Source of the DNA: CBDFKB01 sp965248715
Lineage (GTDB): Bacteria > Pseudomonadota > Alphaproteobacteria > Rhizobiales > Rhizobiaceae
Assembly: GCA_965248715.1 (NCBI GenBank)
Contig: CBDFKB010000005.1
Location: 62,001-126,000, forward strand
Direction of reading: 5' to 3'
DNA length: 64,000 nt
Shown piece after piece: positions 27,002 to 36,385 of this stretch (positions are counted from its first letter, which is position 1; each line of letters starts with the position of its first letter). The position numbers were made by a program, and so were the translations under genes. Under the pieces are notes generated by a model. It searched no databases. It saw only the letters and a program-made list of their open reading frames with translations, and had not been told where the DNA came from.

Positions 27002-27469
27002 ATGTCTAAAGAGGAAATTTACCAGGGCCTGACCCAGTTGGGCGCTGAGGCCAAATTGCCCAATTCGCCCGCTGCGGCGGTGTTAGAGAAAGTGCCCAAC
27101 CAACACACTGATATTGCCTATGCGGTGCGGTTTACTGCGCCGGAGTTCACCTCGCTGTGTCCGATGACCGGCCAGCCTGATTTCGCCCATCTGGTGATCG
27201 ATTATGTGCCTGGTAACTGGCTGGTGGAGAGTAAATCGCTGAAACTTTATCTCGGCGCTTTTCGCAATCACGGCGCCTTTCACGAAGACTGCACAGTGGC
27301 AATCGGCAAGCGGCTGATCGAAACGCTTGCGCCGCAATGGCTGCGTATCGGTGGCTATTGGTATCCGCGCGGCGGTATCCCGATCGACGTGTTTTACCAA
27401 ACCGGCGAACCACCGGCACAGGTTTGGATCCCCGACCAGGGGGTGCCAACTTATCGCGGTCGGGGGTAG
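27002..27469 (+). CDS. queF: NADPH-dependent 7-cyano-7-deazaguanine reductase
   Basis: 155 residues from ATG 27002, behind AGGAAGG. Short, unimodular QueF type. EFTSLCPMTGQPDFAHLVIDY contains the catalytic Cys and Asp, and ESKSLKLYLGAFRNHGAFHE is the QueF signature. Reduces preQ0 to preQ1, completing the precursor pathway in one cluster. GTP cyclohydrolase and Tgt are not in the window. Confidence 0.95.
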   Translation: MSKEEIYQGLTQLGAEAKLPNSPAAAVLEKVPNQHTDIAYAVRFTAPEFTSLCPMTGQPDFAHLVIDYVPGNWLVESKSLKLYLGAFRNHGAFHEDCTVAIGKRLIETLAPQWLRIGGYWYPRGGIPIDVFYQTGEPPAQVWIPDQGVPTYRGRG

Positions 27470-27471
27470 AT

Positions 27472-27546
27472 CTAGTGGAATGAATTTGACATTTGGGTCC
27501 CATTTGCAGCTTTGTCGTTTATCAAATGTCAAATTCATTCCACTAA
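27472..27546. repeat. Palindromic MITE-like element, type B (copy 2)
   Basis: Near-perfect palindrome with 23-bp arms that begin TAGTGGAATGAATTTGACAT, around a loop holding TTTGCAGCTTTGTCGTT. It lies between the queF stop and tRNA-Ser and is the inverse-orientation partner of 6237-6314. As a hairpin it could terminate the que transcripts. No open frame. Confidence 0.85.
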
Positions 27547-27557
27547 CACCGGTTTGA

Positions 27558-27647
<90 letters not shown>

Positions 27648-27765
27648 CATTGCTCAATAATGGCGTGTAAAAACAATTAGATAGAGGCTTTGTTTGTTTA
27701 CCAGTCCCCCAATTGGCCCCCATTTTACATGCGTTTTCAGGTTCTGAGTTGCTCTGGGCGCTCGT

Positions 27766-28880
27766 CTAACTCCTTTTTGCAAGCTCTTCCAACAAAGCCT
27801 TTGCCGAAAAATGGCTTAATCCAGGACTGCCTTTCCCAATCGTCGCAATGGCTTTTCGAACGTTATGATGTTGCAGAGTGCCATATGCGTTGTAAGTCGT
27901 CATGGCCTGTTCATGTCCCATGCTCTGGCTAATCGCCTTAAATTGAATCTGGGTGCAATTCTCCATAGCCCAGATTGCAATGGTGTTACGCATTGAATGC
28001 GGTTGGCATTTGGGAAGTTCGGCTGCAATGAAGGCCCTGTGGAAGACTTCACGCACGGGTGTTGCGTTGGCTCAATGCTCTGTCGAGAGGCCCGCTGATT
28101 CGAATTTCAACTTTTCAAGGTTGTTTGCAACATTTTGCTTTGGAAAGAGCGCGCTATCAGGCGTCATACCGAGCACATTGCGCGAATGCGCGAATGCGCG
28201 ATCCAGTCTATGACAATTTTCTCAGCAAAATCATCAATGGGGAGGAATTGAGAGGTAATCCCTTTGCGATATTTTGTCTTCACATGCTTTGGGTTTTGCC
28301 ACACCTCCCTTTTCTCTAGATCAACATCCACAAGCTTGAGACTGATAAGCGCACCATCACGCACCCCGGTTACCAGGGTGAAGGCAACGATTGCCCTGTT
28401 GCGTTTTTCAACATCGCTCTCACAAAGCATGTTTTCTAAAACCTTGCGTACTTCCTCAACGGTAGGTGGGATTTTCTCACGCGTGGCCCGCCCGGCCCTT
28501 TCTTCATTGTCGGACAAACGCAGATACTCAATTCCACGACCATCAATCCTTTTATATTGAATATGCATCACAAGCCAGGAGAAGAAATCCCTGATATTTG
28601 CCAATGTCGAGCAAACTGTGGACAAGCTCAACGCTTGGCCCTTGGAATTAGTCTGTTTGCTTAACCAGCGTTTGAAACCTTTGGCCTGTTCGGTGCTAAA
28701 ACTTTTGAAGCTCAATTGTTTGGTATATTTTTCAAACAGATTGATGGATTTCCAGGCGGCGTTAACTGTCTGTGATTCACGGTGACGTCCATGAAGCAAA
28801 GCGTCTTCATACTGCTTCTTAATACGCTCATTTTCCGGGTTATATTCAACCATATCTCTTTTCCTTTTCCATGTGGACAA
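27766..28880 (-). pseudogene. Tyrosine integrase, frameshifted and with a nonsense codon
   Basis: The 5' part (28880 down to 28180) encodes an N-terminal core-binding domain (LFEKYTKQLSFKSFSTEQAK) and the first catalytic Arg in TLVTGVRDGALISLKLVDVD. The rest, in another frame, holds HSMRNT (HxxR), SQSMGHEQAMTTYNAYG (His and the Tyr nucleophile) and a normal C-terminus. The shift lies at an 8-bp tandem repeat (GCGCGAAT, 28180-28202): deleting one unit restores ...DWIAHSRNVLGMTPDSALFP. A second lesion is TGA at 28072-28074, where homologues read H-W-x-N-A-T-P. It would have targeted tRNA-Ser(TGA). Confidence 0.85.
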
Positions 28881-28954
28881 TTATGAGGCGGGGAGCACTA
28901 TCTATTACTGGCAGGATAACACTCATTGTTGCAATAACAGCAAAATTTTCGACC

Positions 28955-29808
28955 CTAGGGTCCAAACTCAATCATTTTGTTGAATTTCTGTAGCAAATCA
29001 GATTCAGATTGAACGATCAAAGGATTGGAGACCTGGATGGCTCATTTGTTTTGGCTTTCTGACGCCCAATGGGCGGTGATTGAACCCCATTTACCCATGA
29101 ACCAGCCCGGAGCACGTCGGGTGGATGACCGCCGGGTGATCTCGGGCATTATTCATGTGCTCAAAACAGGATGCCGATGGTGTGACTGCCCTGGCGAATA
29201 CGGCCCTTCGACAACGATCTACAACCGCTTCAACCGCTGGTCCCGCCGTCGGTTCTGGGTCGATCTGGTGGAGGCATTGGCTACCTCAGGTGCGGTGACG
29301 AAGAGCACGTCCATCGACTCAACCTATATCAAGGCGCATCGTTCGGCACATGGCGGTAAAGGGGGGCGAAAATCCAGGCCATTGGCCCCTCGCGCGGTGG
29401 CCAAACCACCAAAATCCATGCCCTCACAGACGTCATAGGCCGCCCCTTTGCCTTCATGCTCACAGCAGGCAATGTATCGGACACCAAAGCCGCACCCACT
29501 TTGCTGACAGGTTTGAGGGGCGCACGATATGTTCTGGGCGACAAGGGATACGATGCGGATGCGCTTCGAAAAGCTTTGCGCAATGCGGCCATGGTTCCTG
29601 TGATCCCCGGCCGCTGCAATCGAAAACGCAAAATCATCTACGACAAAGCCCGCTACAAAGAACGCCACCTCATCGAAAATGCATTCTGCCGTCTCAAGGA
29701 CTTTCGAAGAGTGGCAACCCGCTACGACAAACTCGCAAGAAACTTCCTGTCCGCCGTAGCGCTGGCAACACTCGTCGCCTTCTGGTTATGATTGAGTCTG
29801 GACCCTAG
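28955..29808 (+). mobile_element. IS5-family (IS427-group-like) insertion sequence
   Basis: 854 bp with terminal inverted repeats CTAGGGTCCAAACTCAATCA / CTAGGGTCCAGACTCAATCA (one mismatch). Both ends sit in a CTAG tetranucleotide, consistent with TA target duplication. It encodes a two-frame transposase and looks intact. A mosaic repeat is joined directly at its right end, so the element probably inserted into or beside that repeat. Confidence 0.9.
29025..29791 (+). CDS. IS5/IS427-type transposase made by ribosomal frameshift
   Basis: Frame one (29025-29438) gives LSDAQWAVIEPHLP, ISGIIHVLKTGCRWCDCPGEYG and the first catalytic Asp in STSIDSTYIKAHRSA. Frame two, entered by a -1 shift near 29365-29380 in GGGGGGCGAAAA, continues QAIGPSRGGQTTKIHALTDV, LGDKGYDADALRKAL and the final Glu in ERHLIENAFCRLKDFRRVAT. 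The join is the standard organisation of this IS group, so it is programmed rather than a mutation. Confidence 0.88.
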
Positions 29809-30012
29809 AACACTTTTCGCGATTTGTGAATCGCGAAAAGTGTTCTATCTATTTGTTTTATCGCACAATTTTTCTGAAAACCGGCCACCACTTTTCAGGT
29901 TGTATTCTTGCGCTTGTCACCAAGCGTTGAAATAGCTTGGTCGCGCTATCTGTTTGTTTATGCGTGTGATTTTCCCAAAACCGCTACACACTTTTGGGTG
30001 ACACGCGCTATA
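29809..30012. repeat. Mosaic intergenic repeat (RIME-like), two modules in tandem
   Basis: Module X (about 29809-29905) begins with a hairpin AACACTTTTCGCGAT/ATCGCGAAAAGTGTT followed by CTATCTATTTGTTTTATCGCAC and TTTTCTGAAAACCGG. Module Y (about 29906-30012) contains GTCACCAAGCGTTGAAATAGC, CGCGCTATCT and AAAACCGCTACACACTTTT. X recurs at 59415-59520 and Y, inverted, at 54322-54423. The wording resembles the rhizobial intergenic mosaic elements, from memory. Non-coding. Confidence 0.8.
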
Positions 30013-30373
30013 ACTCACCGCCTTGGTCGAGGCATTTCAGGTCCAGTTTGGTGGATATCTTTTTCAGCAGGGCTTCGGCTACCAGATCGGCATCCCGATC
30101 CAGCGGAAATCCGCCCGATGCGCCGTCGTTGCCATCATTGACCCGAAGATTGTTTCCATAACCGGTATATTTAATTTCCCCCCGAACACTGGATGTGGTC
30201 ACAGGGTCGATGCCAAGCGCGTTGATATCGCCACCATCAAGAGCCGCCCATTGTTCGATTTCGTTGCGGAAATTGTCGCCGAAAAACAAAAACACCCCGG
30301 CAAGCAGCAAGCTGGCCAGCATCACCGTGTTTCTCATCACGTTAAATAGGTTTTGCATCAACATGTCCGCCAC
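30008..30373 (-). CDS. Small membrane protein of unknown function
   Basis: 121 residues at most; internal ATGs in MADMLMQNLFNVMRNTVMLA offer later starts. One hydrophobic segment (VMLASLLLAGVFLFFGDNF) near the N-terminus, then a soluble tail rich in Asp and Asn (YTGYGNNLRVNDGNDGASGG) containing nothing I recognise. It follows the 48-residue membrane protein on the same strand. The last few codons overlap the edge of the mosaic repeat, so the C-terminus may have been changed by it. Confidence 0.5.
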   Translation of the reverse strand: MADMLMQNLFNVMRNTVMLASLLLAGVFLFFGDNFRNEIEQWAALDGGDINALGIDPVTTSSVRGEIKYTGYGNNLRVNDGNDGASGGFPLDRDADLVAEALLKKISTKLDLKCLDQGGEL

Positions 30374-30424
30374 TCCTCATAACCGGTGTAGCGGTTATCA
30401 TGTCACGTCATGGTAAAGCGGCTG

Positions 30425-30571
30425 TTAATCTCCAGCGGTATCGCCGTTTTCTGTGGTCTTGCTACTGCCGGCAATCGCCTTTCGCGCCTTGCGCAATTCC
30501 CGCCGGCAAATCAATAATGCCAGCACCGGCACCATAAACAGCAGCAAGGACACCAACAGCCGAAAAGCCAT
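30425..30571 (-). CDS. Very small single-pass membrane protein
   Basis: 48 residues: MAFRLLVSLLLFMVPVLALL then a basic ICRRELRKARKAIAGSSK tail. A hydrophobic helix followed by positive charges predicts an N-out/C-in single-pass protein. ATG 30571 or the in-frame GTG twelve bases earlier could start it. It precedes the larger small-membrane-protein gene by 51 bp. No family recognised. Confidence 0.4.
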   Translation of the reverse strand: MAFRLLVSLLLFMVPVLALLICRRELRKARKAIAGSSKTTENGDTAGD

Positions 30572-30896
30572 TTCCAGGCTCACCCCAGTATCACCACTCG
30601 CAATAGCCTGCCAGGGGTCGAGTACGGTAGGGGGCGAAATACCCCTTTAAGGATTTGGGCTTTGAACAGCGGCCCTTCGCTGCGCCTCGCTCGAACGGGT
30701 AAGATGCGGACAAACCACCAATTCGCTGCAACTGAACCCAATGGCTGCTGTTGGCTCTTTGTGCCCGCAGTCATAAGCAGCAAAGGCGGGAAGTTGTCAA
30801 AAGCTGAGGATATAAGGAGGCTGACGACCCGCATTAAAGTGGGCATCATCTGGCAACCGAACCCCGGTTTCACAAAAGAAGCCTCTCCATGCCTTG
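30572..30896. other. Gap without recognisable genes
   Basis: About 325 bp between the small membrane protein and the LysR gene. I see no RNA gene, repeat or reading frame with protein-like content. TATAAGGAGG near 30809 looks like a ribosome-binding site but opens nothing of length. Confidence 0.4.
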
Positions 30897-31778
30897 CTAC
30901 TTTGACATTGGCACCGCGCCTTCGAACAGAGCGGTAGCTTGCTTGATCTCGCGTTGCATATGCTCGCGAAAAAGAGTCACGCGCTTGGTGCTGCGCAGAT
31001 CGCGATTATACAACAGCCAGAGCCCAAGCTCATGTTTTTTTTCAGGTTGCCAAAATCGTGCTAATTCGGGGTCGCTGTCACCCAGAAAACAAGGAAGAAA
31101 TCCGACACCCAGCCCTTCTTTCAGGGCTGCAAGTGTAAGCGAGGTTTCGTCAACGTAAAATTCGTGATCGGCTTTTGGCCAAGCTTGCTTGGTCCAGTTT
31201 CTGTGGTAATCACAGCAATCCACTCCAATCCATTTTTCCGCCGCTTTCCCTGACTTGACCGCCGCGCAGTAATCGCGCGACCCAAAAACTGCTGAAGCTA
31301 CAGTTGTCAGGCGCGTCCCGATCAAAGTCTCCTGCGGTTTGTTGGTTTGCCGGATCGCGACGTCAGCTTCACGTTCCGAAAGGCGTACCGAGTCATTGGT
31401 GACCTGAATGCTGAGTTCTATCTTGGGATAAGATGCACTGAAACTGGCGAAAAATGGCATCAGCACAGTGGATGCCATGTTGGCAATTGCCGCGACCCGC
31501 AACTCGCCAGAGATGTCTTGGTCTTGCCCGCCGACCGACCCTTCAAATGATAACAGTTCCTTTTCGATCCGACGGGCCGAAAGCATCAATTCATCTCCAG
31601 CCTCTGTCAGGACATAGCCCGACGCTTTGCGTTCAATCAAAGGTGCCGCCAGTTTCTTCTCCAATTCCCGAATGCGTCGAGAAACAGTGGAATACTGCAC
31701 GCCTAACCGCTTGGCGGCACTGCTAAATGAGCCTTCGCGAGCTACAGCTAGGAATATCCGCGCGTCATCCCATTGCAT
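30897..31778 (-). CDS. LysR-family transcriptional regulator
   Basis: 293 residues from ATG 31778 (MQWDDARIFLAVAREGSFSS), with GGGAGGG upstream; the longer frame to 31856 lacks an RBS. Winged HTH: SSAAKRLGVQYSTVSRRIRELEKKL, then the substrate-binding domain (GELRVAAIANMASTVLMPFF, ALKEGLGVGFLPCFLGD). The resemblance is to GcvA-less regulators with V.YSTVSRRI. Divergent from osmC, so it probably controls the osmC-haemoglobin-GFA cluster. Confidence 0.9.
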   Translation of the reverse strand: MQWDDARIFLAVAREGSFSSAAKRLGVQYSTVSRRIRELEKKLAAPLIERKASGYVLTEAGDELMLSARRIEKELLSFEGSVGGQDQDISGELRVAAIANMASTVLMPFFASFSASYPKIELSIQVTNDSVRLSEREADVAIRQTNKPQETLIGTRLTTVASAVFGSRDYCAAVKSGKAAEKWIGVDCCDYHRNWTKQAWPKADHEFYVDETSLTLAALKEGLGVGFLPCFLGDSDPELARFWQPEKKHELGLWLLYNRDLRSTKRVTLFREHMQREIKQATALFEGAVPMSK

Positions 31779-31956
31779 CCAAATTTCCCTCCCTGTGCAT
31801 TTTTGCAAAACGCTTTTCGAATTTTCTTGAATTCCCAAAAATGTCATCCGGTGCAATCATTATTACAAGGAAAAATCTGGTTCCGTGTGCTGTTGGCCGA
31901 TTTCCGGCTTCAGCAGCCCTACGTCAGGAAGCAGAAAACCAATAAGGGAGACCACT

Positions 31957-32472
31957 ATGTCGGTAGAACACATCCAGAATTCGGTGAATGACGTCATCAC
32001 CTACCTGAAAGAAAACCCGAAAGATGCGCTCAGCACCAGTGCGCCGGTCACAGCGGTTATGGAAAGCGGGTTGCGTTGCCGGGCCACCGGAGAAAAAGGC
32101 GAGTCTATCGTAACCGATATGCCCCAAGCAGTCGGCGGGGGAGGTTCAGCGCCGTCACCGGGTTGGCTGGCACGTGCTGCTCTGGCAACTTGTGACGCCA
32201 CTCGTATCGCGTTGCGTGCCGCAGAGTTGGGGATCGCATTGGATACGCTCAAGGTTATGACGGATAGCGTTGATGATGACCGTGGTCTGTTTGGCATCGA
32301 CAAATCAGTGCGCGCCGGGTCACTCAGTCTTCGCACTCGCGTGACTATCGGTGCGGCCGACGTGGCTGAAGACGTTCTGCGTGAAATTGTCGACTACGCT
32401 GTGACCCATTCCCCGGTTGCGGACGGTTGCCGTGGTGAAACGCCGTCAACAGTCGAAATCACGATCACCTGA
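31957..32472 (+). CDS. OsmC-family peroxiredoxin-like protein
   Basis: 171 residues from ATG 31957 behind AAGGGAG. OsmC/Ohr fold: PQAVGGGGSAPSPGWLARAA, LATCDATRIALRAAELGIAL with one family cysteine, and SPVADGCRGETPSTVEITIT carrying the second. Two Cys about 100 residues apart match the peroxidatic/resolving pair, reducing organic peroxides with thiol reductants. The start of a LysR-divergent set with a globin and a GFA protein. Confidence 0.85.
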   Translation: MSVEHIQNSVNDVITYLKENPKDALSTSAPVTAVMESGLRCRATGEKGESIVTDMPQAVGGGGSAPSPGWLARAALATCDATRIALRAAELGIALDTLKVMTDSVDDDRGLFGIDKSVRAGSLSLRTRVTIGAADVAEDVLREIVDYAVTHSPVADGCRGETPSTVEITIT

Positions 32473-32650
32473 TGGGACCGGTTCAAGACATCAAGTAATA
32501 CGCAGGTCTGTAAGGCAATGAAAGGTCTGCGCATTCTTTCCTCGATCAAGCATTGGCAGTCAAAAAGGTTGTCAGTGGCGGATACAGCGTGGTCAACGGC
32601 TGTCAAAGCCGTGGCCCCCGAAACTCAACCGAAATGAAGGAGATATCAGA

Positions 32651-33019
32651 ATGTCAGCTTCTCTCTATTCCCGCCTTGGCGGCTATGACGGCATCGCCAT
32701 GTTCGCAACCAGCGTCGTGGGGCAGGCTCGCACAGACGACCTTTTGGGGCGCTTCTGGCTCAACAGGGGCGAAGACAGAAACGCGCGCGAGCTCCAGCTT
32801 TTGATTGACTATTTCGTCAAGGAGACCGGTGGACAAATGTATTACCGAGGTCGCGACATGGCGCTTTCCCATCAGGGGATGGGGATTACCGAAGCCGACT
32901 GGACCCGGTTCATCGAGATCGTGGTCATTGTTGCAGGCGAAATGGGCGTTGGCCCGGATGAAGGCGGCGAAGTGATGGCCTTCCTCGAGAGCCTCAAAAC
33001 CGATATCGTAACGGCATAG
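32651..33019 (+). CDS. Truncated haemoglobin, group I-like
   Basis: 122 residues. SLYSRLGGYDGIAMFATSVV is the trHb N-terminal signature, YYRGRDMALSHQGMGITEAD contains the proximal-histidine region (SHQGMGI), followed by WTRFIEIVVIVAGEMGVG. The usual E-helix Lys/Gln pocket is abbreviated. Single-domain globin binding O2 or NO; together with the neighbours this suggests reactive-species defence. Confidence 0.88.
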   Translation: MSASLYSRLGGYDGIAMFATSVVGQARTDDLLGRFWLNRGEDRNARELQLLIDYFVKETGGQMYYRGRDMALSHQGMGITEADWTRFIEIVVIVAGEMGVGPDEGGEVMAFLESLKTDIVTA

Positions 33020-33120
33020 CCCTACCTGTTATCACCAAGCTTTGTCGGGGTCTGTTCAAGGGCTCGCCTTCCCAAACCACAGCCGTTCTGCGGCACCCAC
33101 ATTAAAACGAGGACATTGTG

Positions 33121-33624
33121 ATGAGCACTCCCCAAACAAGAGACGGCGGTTGCACCTGTGGACATGTGCGCTATCAGGTCACCTCGGAGCCTATGATCGT
33201 GCATTGCTGCCATTGCCGGGGGTGCCAGAAAAACTCCGGGTCTGCCTTTGCACTGAATGCTCTTTTCGAGGCGGATCGGGTCGAGTTGATTTCCGGTGAA
33301 GTCGAATTGATCACGGTTCCGACGCCCAGTGGCACCGGTCAGGACATCACGCGGTGCACAAAATGCAAAACTGCGGTCTGGAGTAACTACAACATGGGGG
33401 GATTGCGCGAACATATCCGGTTCATTCGTGTTGGTACACTTGATGACCCAGACCAGTTTCCACCAGATGTGCATATTTACACGGGATCAAAACAGCCATG
33501 GGTCATTATGCCATTGGAAGACCAGAGCGCTGAAGCGTTTTATGAGTTCAAAGAAACTTGGTCGCCAGAGAGCATGGAACGCCTGGCACAGGTCAAAGTT
33601 GCCGCTAATAATGCAAACCCATAA
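33121..33624 (+). CDS. GFA/CENP-V-family zinc protein
   Basis: 167 residues from ATG 33121. Zinc motifs: GGCTCGHVRYQV, HCCHCRGCQKNSGSAFALNA and RCTKCKTAVWSNYNMGG. It differs clearly from the GFA protein at 8552 and has an extended C-terminus (PWVIMPLEDQSAEAFYEFKE). GFA members may act on glutathione or other thiol adducts. Third gene of the osmC-globin-GFA set. Confidence 0.87.
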   Translation: MSTPQTRDGGCTCGHVRYQVTSEPMIVHCCHCRGCQKNSGSAFALNALFEADRVELISGEVELITVPTPSGTGQDITRCTKCKTAVWSNYNMGGLREHIRFIRVGTLDDPDQFPPDVHIYTGSKQPWVIMPLEDQSAEAFYEFKETWSPESMERLAQVKVAANNANP

Positions 33625-33735
33625 TGTGAAGCGGATATTCATGAACCGCGCAGCATTTGTCAATGTGGGCTCAAAGCCTGAATTCGCTGCCTGCTGTGCG
33701 AATGTCCGGTGTTGTGGCCCGAAGGCTTATCGGGA

Positions 33736-34341
33736 TTACGATGACTGACGATGCCGTTTCATAATTTCGAGCACAGTGTTCTTCGAGATTCCAAGATCGC
33801 AGGCGATCCAACGGTAGGAGCGCCCATCGGCAACGGCTTGGATGACTTGCGGTGCGAGCTTGTCGGATTTCGGGCGTTGGCCGGGTTGGCGACCAAGCTT
33901 CTTGCCGCGCGCACGGGCCGCTGCAAGGCCGGATTTGACGCGTTCGCTGAGCAGGTCGCGTTCAAATTGGGCGATCCCGGCGAGCATGGTGGCCATCATG
34001 CGCCCGTGTGGTGTGTCCAATTCAAAAGTCATGCCGCTCATTGCAACAACAGAGACCTTCCAACCGGCCAATTGATCCAGCGTTTCCAGCAAGTCTTGGG
34101 TTGAACGGCCCCATCTGGATAGTTCCGCGACGAGTATGGCGTCAATCTGGCGGACCTGCGCAAGCTTCATGATCTTGTTGCGCGCCGAACGGCTTACTTT
34201 GGTGCCTGAGGATGTTTCTTGGAAGATATCTATAACATCGTAGTCGCTGCGCTCTGCAAAAGCGGCTAAATCCGCGACCTGCCGGTCACAGGACTGATCG
34301 GAGGTAGAAACCCTGGCATAGATGACTGCGCGTTGTCCCAA
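33736..34341 (-). CDS. Serine recombinase (resolvase/invertase)
   Basis: 201 residues, complete. Catalytic serine in AVIYARVSTSDQSCDRQ, then LVAELSRWGRSTQDLLETLD, the MATMLAGIAQFERDLLSERV arm, GLAAARARGKKLGRQPGQRP linker and a C-terminal HTH (VADGRSYRWIACDLGISKNT). Small resolvase size. It lies at the left edge of the IS nest and may be a transposon resolvase that has lost its transposase. Confidence 0.9.
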   Translation of the reverse strand: MGQRAVIYARVSTSDQSCDRQVADLAAFAERSDYDVIDIFQETSSGTKVSRSARNKIMKLAQVRQIDAILVAELSRWGRSTQDLLETLDQLAGWKVSVVAMSGMTFELDTPHGRMMATMLAGIAQFERDLLSERVKSGLAAARARGKKLGRQPGQRPKSDKLAPQVIQAVADGRSYRWIACDLGISKNTVLEIMKRHRQSS

Positions 34342-34667
34342 TTGAACCCCCTTGGATTTTTGTCTTGCAAGCCGTTGATTTTACTGGCGTCAATATTGTC
34401 TCAAACAGACATATGGGACCCTTCTAAGTACCTATGCAAATCACCTGTTCTATGATTCACTGGGCGTATGGCTCAAAAGAATTTATTTGGAATAGACAAT
34501 CAACTGAAACGCCTGAGTGATTTGGGTGATCAACTGGAAACTTTGGATACGGTCGTTGACTTTGAGGTCTTTCGACCGGATTTGATCATGGCTTTGCATC
34601 GCAGTGATGGCTCGAAGGGCGGTCGTCGTAATTACTCACCCCCACGTTGCCGTCATTTGGAGTTCGG

Positions 34668-35966
34668 TTTCAGGCCAGCGTTGATAGGATTGTATGGAAT
34701 GGGGGATGTCCGCTCAGCTTCGAGGTGTCAACGACTGTTCGTACTGCACAATCGCCCTTTGCTGCCCACATGGAACGGAAGCCGTTGGTTACTTTGCGTT
34801 GGATGACTGCAGGTCGCAGACCTCTTTCGCATCCGTTGTTTGTCACGTCGATTTCACCGGGATAGTCGAGAAACGTCAGTAACCGTGGGCTGGCCCAATT
34901 TACGCCATTTGGCCATTTTTCTGCTGATTGTATGGGCAATTTCACAGCTTGGGGTATCGGCGAGAATATCCGCCAGAGTGTTTTCCAATCGCCGCTTCTT
35001 GGTTTTCACCGTGCTGGCCGCGAAGCCTTGCAGGAAACGGGCCAATACAAACACCTTGTCCAGCCACAGTTTCAGCCGTACCGGCACCATGTCGTCGCTG
35101 GCCTCCACCGCGTAAGCAATATCCCGCGCCAGATGGGCAAGGCAGGTCTGATGGAATTGGCCATGGCCCTGCTGGGCCGAATATCCATCCGATAACCAAA
35201 GTTTAGGTTGATGGTCGCCCATCACATCGCGCACCACTTGCGCCGCGCGGCTCAGTTGAGCTTCGTGCACAATCGCCGTTCCGCTCATGAATATCCAGTG
35301 ATAACCGTTCAAGCCTTCGATGCGTATCCCTGTTTCATCGGATGCCACGGCTTCGGCTTGGCGCAGGTCTTTGATGATATCCTTCTTGCGGGTTGCAAAC
35401 GGCACATGAGAGCGCTTCAACATGTTAGCCAGTGCGCCTTGGCTGACTTTGGCGCCAAATAAGTCGGCCAGCATCCCTTCCAACCGGGTAAAGGATACTG
35501 CGTGATACGTCTTTAGATAAAGCACCAATCCATGCAGCCGGGGACCGAACGGCGAACCATGGGCTGAAGCTGGAACAGGACCTTTCACCGATGTTGAACA
35601 GTGCGGGCAGTTTACACAAATCCGACGGTGACGGGTGATATGAGGAGCAATCGGTGGAACTTCAATCGCATCATATTCACCAATAATATCCCCTGGCAAA
35701 TCGCTATCAAGAGAACCGTCGCAGTATGGGCAGACCTTTGCTCGGTGGTCGAAAACTTCATCCGGGTTCTCATGCAAAGAACGGAAATGGCCCTTGTGAC
35801 CGGGCTTCGCGCCGCCTGGTTTGGAATGCTCACGACGCGCCTTCTTATCCGTTGAAGGTGGCTTGGACGACGTGCGGGACGTCTTGACCGGCTGTTGCAA
35901 CCGCAAAACCATATCCACAAGCGCATGCTTACTTAGCTTTTCCAAATCACTGCGTTCCATACCCAC
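34668..35966 (-). pseudogene. IS66-family transposase, frameshifted near the C-terminus
   Basis: Main frame (35966 to 34854): coiled start LSKHALVDMVLRLQQPV, KPGGAKPGHKGHFRSL, zinc motif VCPYCDGSL and CVNCPHCST, then the DDE region (VASDETGIRIEGLNGYHWIF, WLSDGYSAQQGHGQFHQTCL-AHLARD). The last part, DVTNNGCERGLRPAVIQRKV then TNGFRSMWAAKGDC, lies in a second frame from about 34870 to 34668. It holds the catalytic Glu, so the shift near 34865 inactivates the protein unless ribosomes slip there. Confidence 0.88.
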
Positions 35967-36385
35967 ATGGATTCAGAACTTAGCCAAGTTGGCAAGGGGG
36001 TGAGTAATTACATATGAGGAGCAATCGGTGGACCTTCAATCGCATCATATTCACCAATAATATCCCCTGGCAAATCGCTATCAAGAGAACCGTCGCAGTA
36101 TGGGCAGACCTTTGCTCGGTGGTCGAAAACTTCATCCGGGTTCTCATGCAAAGAACGGAAATGGCCCTTGTGACCGGGCTTCGCGCCGCCTGGTTTGGAA
36201 TGCTCACGACGCGCCTTCTTATCCGTTGAAGGTGGCTTGGACGACGTGCGGGACGTCTTGACCGGCTGTTGCAACCGCAAAACCATATCCACAAGCGCAT
36301 GCTTACTTAGCTTTTCCAAATCACTGCGTTCCATACCCACATGGATTCAGAACTTAGCCAAGTTGGCAAGGGGGTGAGTAATTAC
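35638..36385. repeat. 374-bp tandem duplication of an IS66 end
   Basis: 35638-36011 and 36012-36385 are near-identical (the only difference I found is A versus C in GGTGGAACTTC/GGTGGACCTTC). Each unit carries the first ~105 codons of the IS66 transposase plus the terminal repeat. The upstream copy encodes an isolated N-terminal fragment (36008-36340, minus). Near identity implies a recent event. Confidence 0.9.

Larger units (their letters stand above)
34628..36385 (-). mobile_element. IS66-like insertion sequence with a duplicated end
   Basis: 1758 bp bounded by exact 16-bp inverted repeats GTAATTACTCACCCCC / GGGGGTGAGTAATTAC and flanked by the 8-bp direct repeat CGGTCGTC. IS66 elements characteristically begin GTAA and duplicate 8 bp. 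The right end includes a 374-bp tandem duplication (35638-36011 and 36012-36385), so the end repeat is present twice. Encodes a single frameshifted transposase and no TnpA/TnpB, hence an ISBst12-type or degenerate member. Confidence 0.88.

Noticed and set aside
28180..28202. Possible CRISPR or satellite array
   Set aside because: Only two and a half 8-bp units without spacers; no CRISPR-like repeat-spacer array and no cas genes were seen anywhere.
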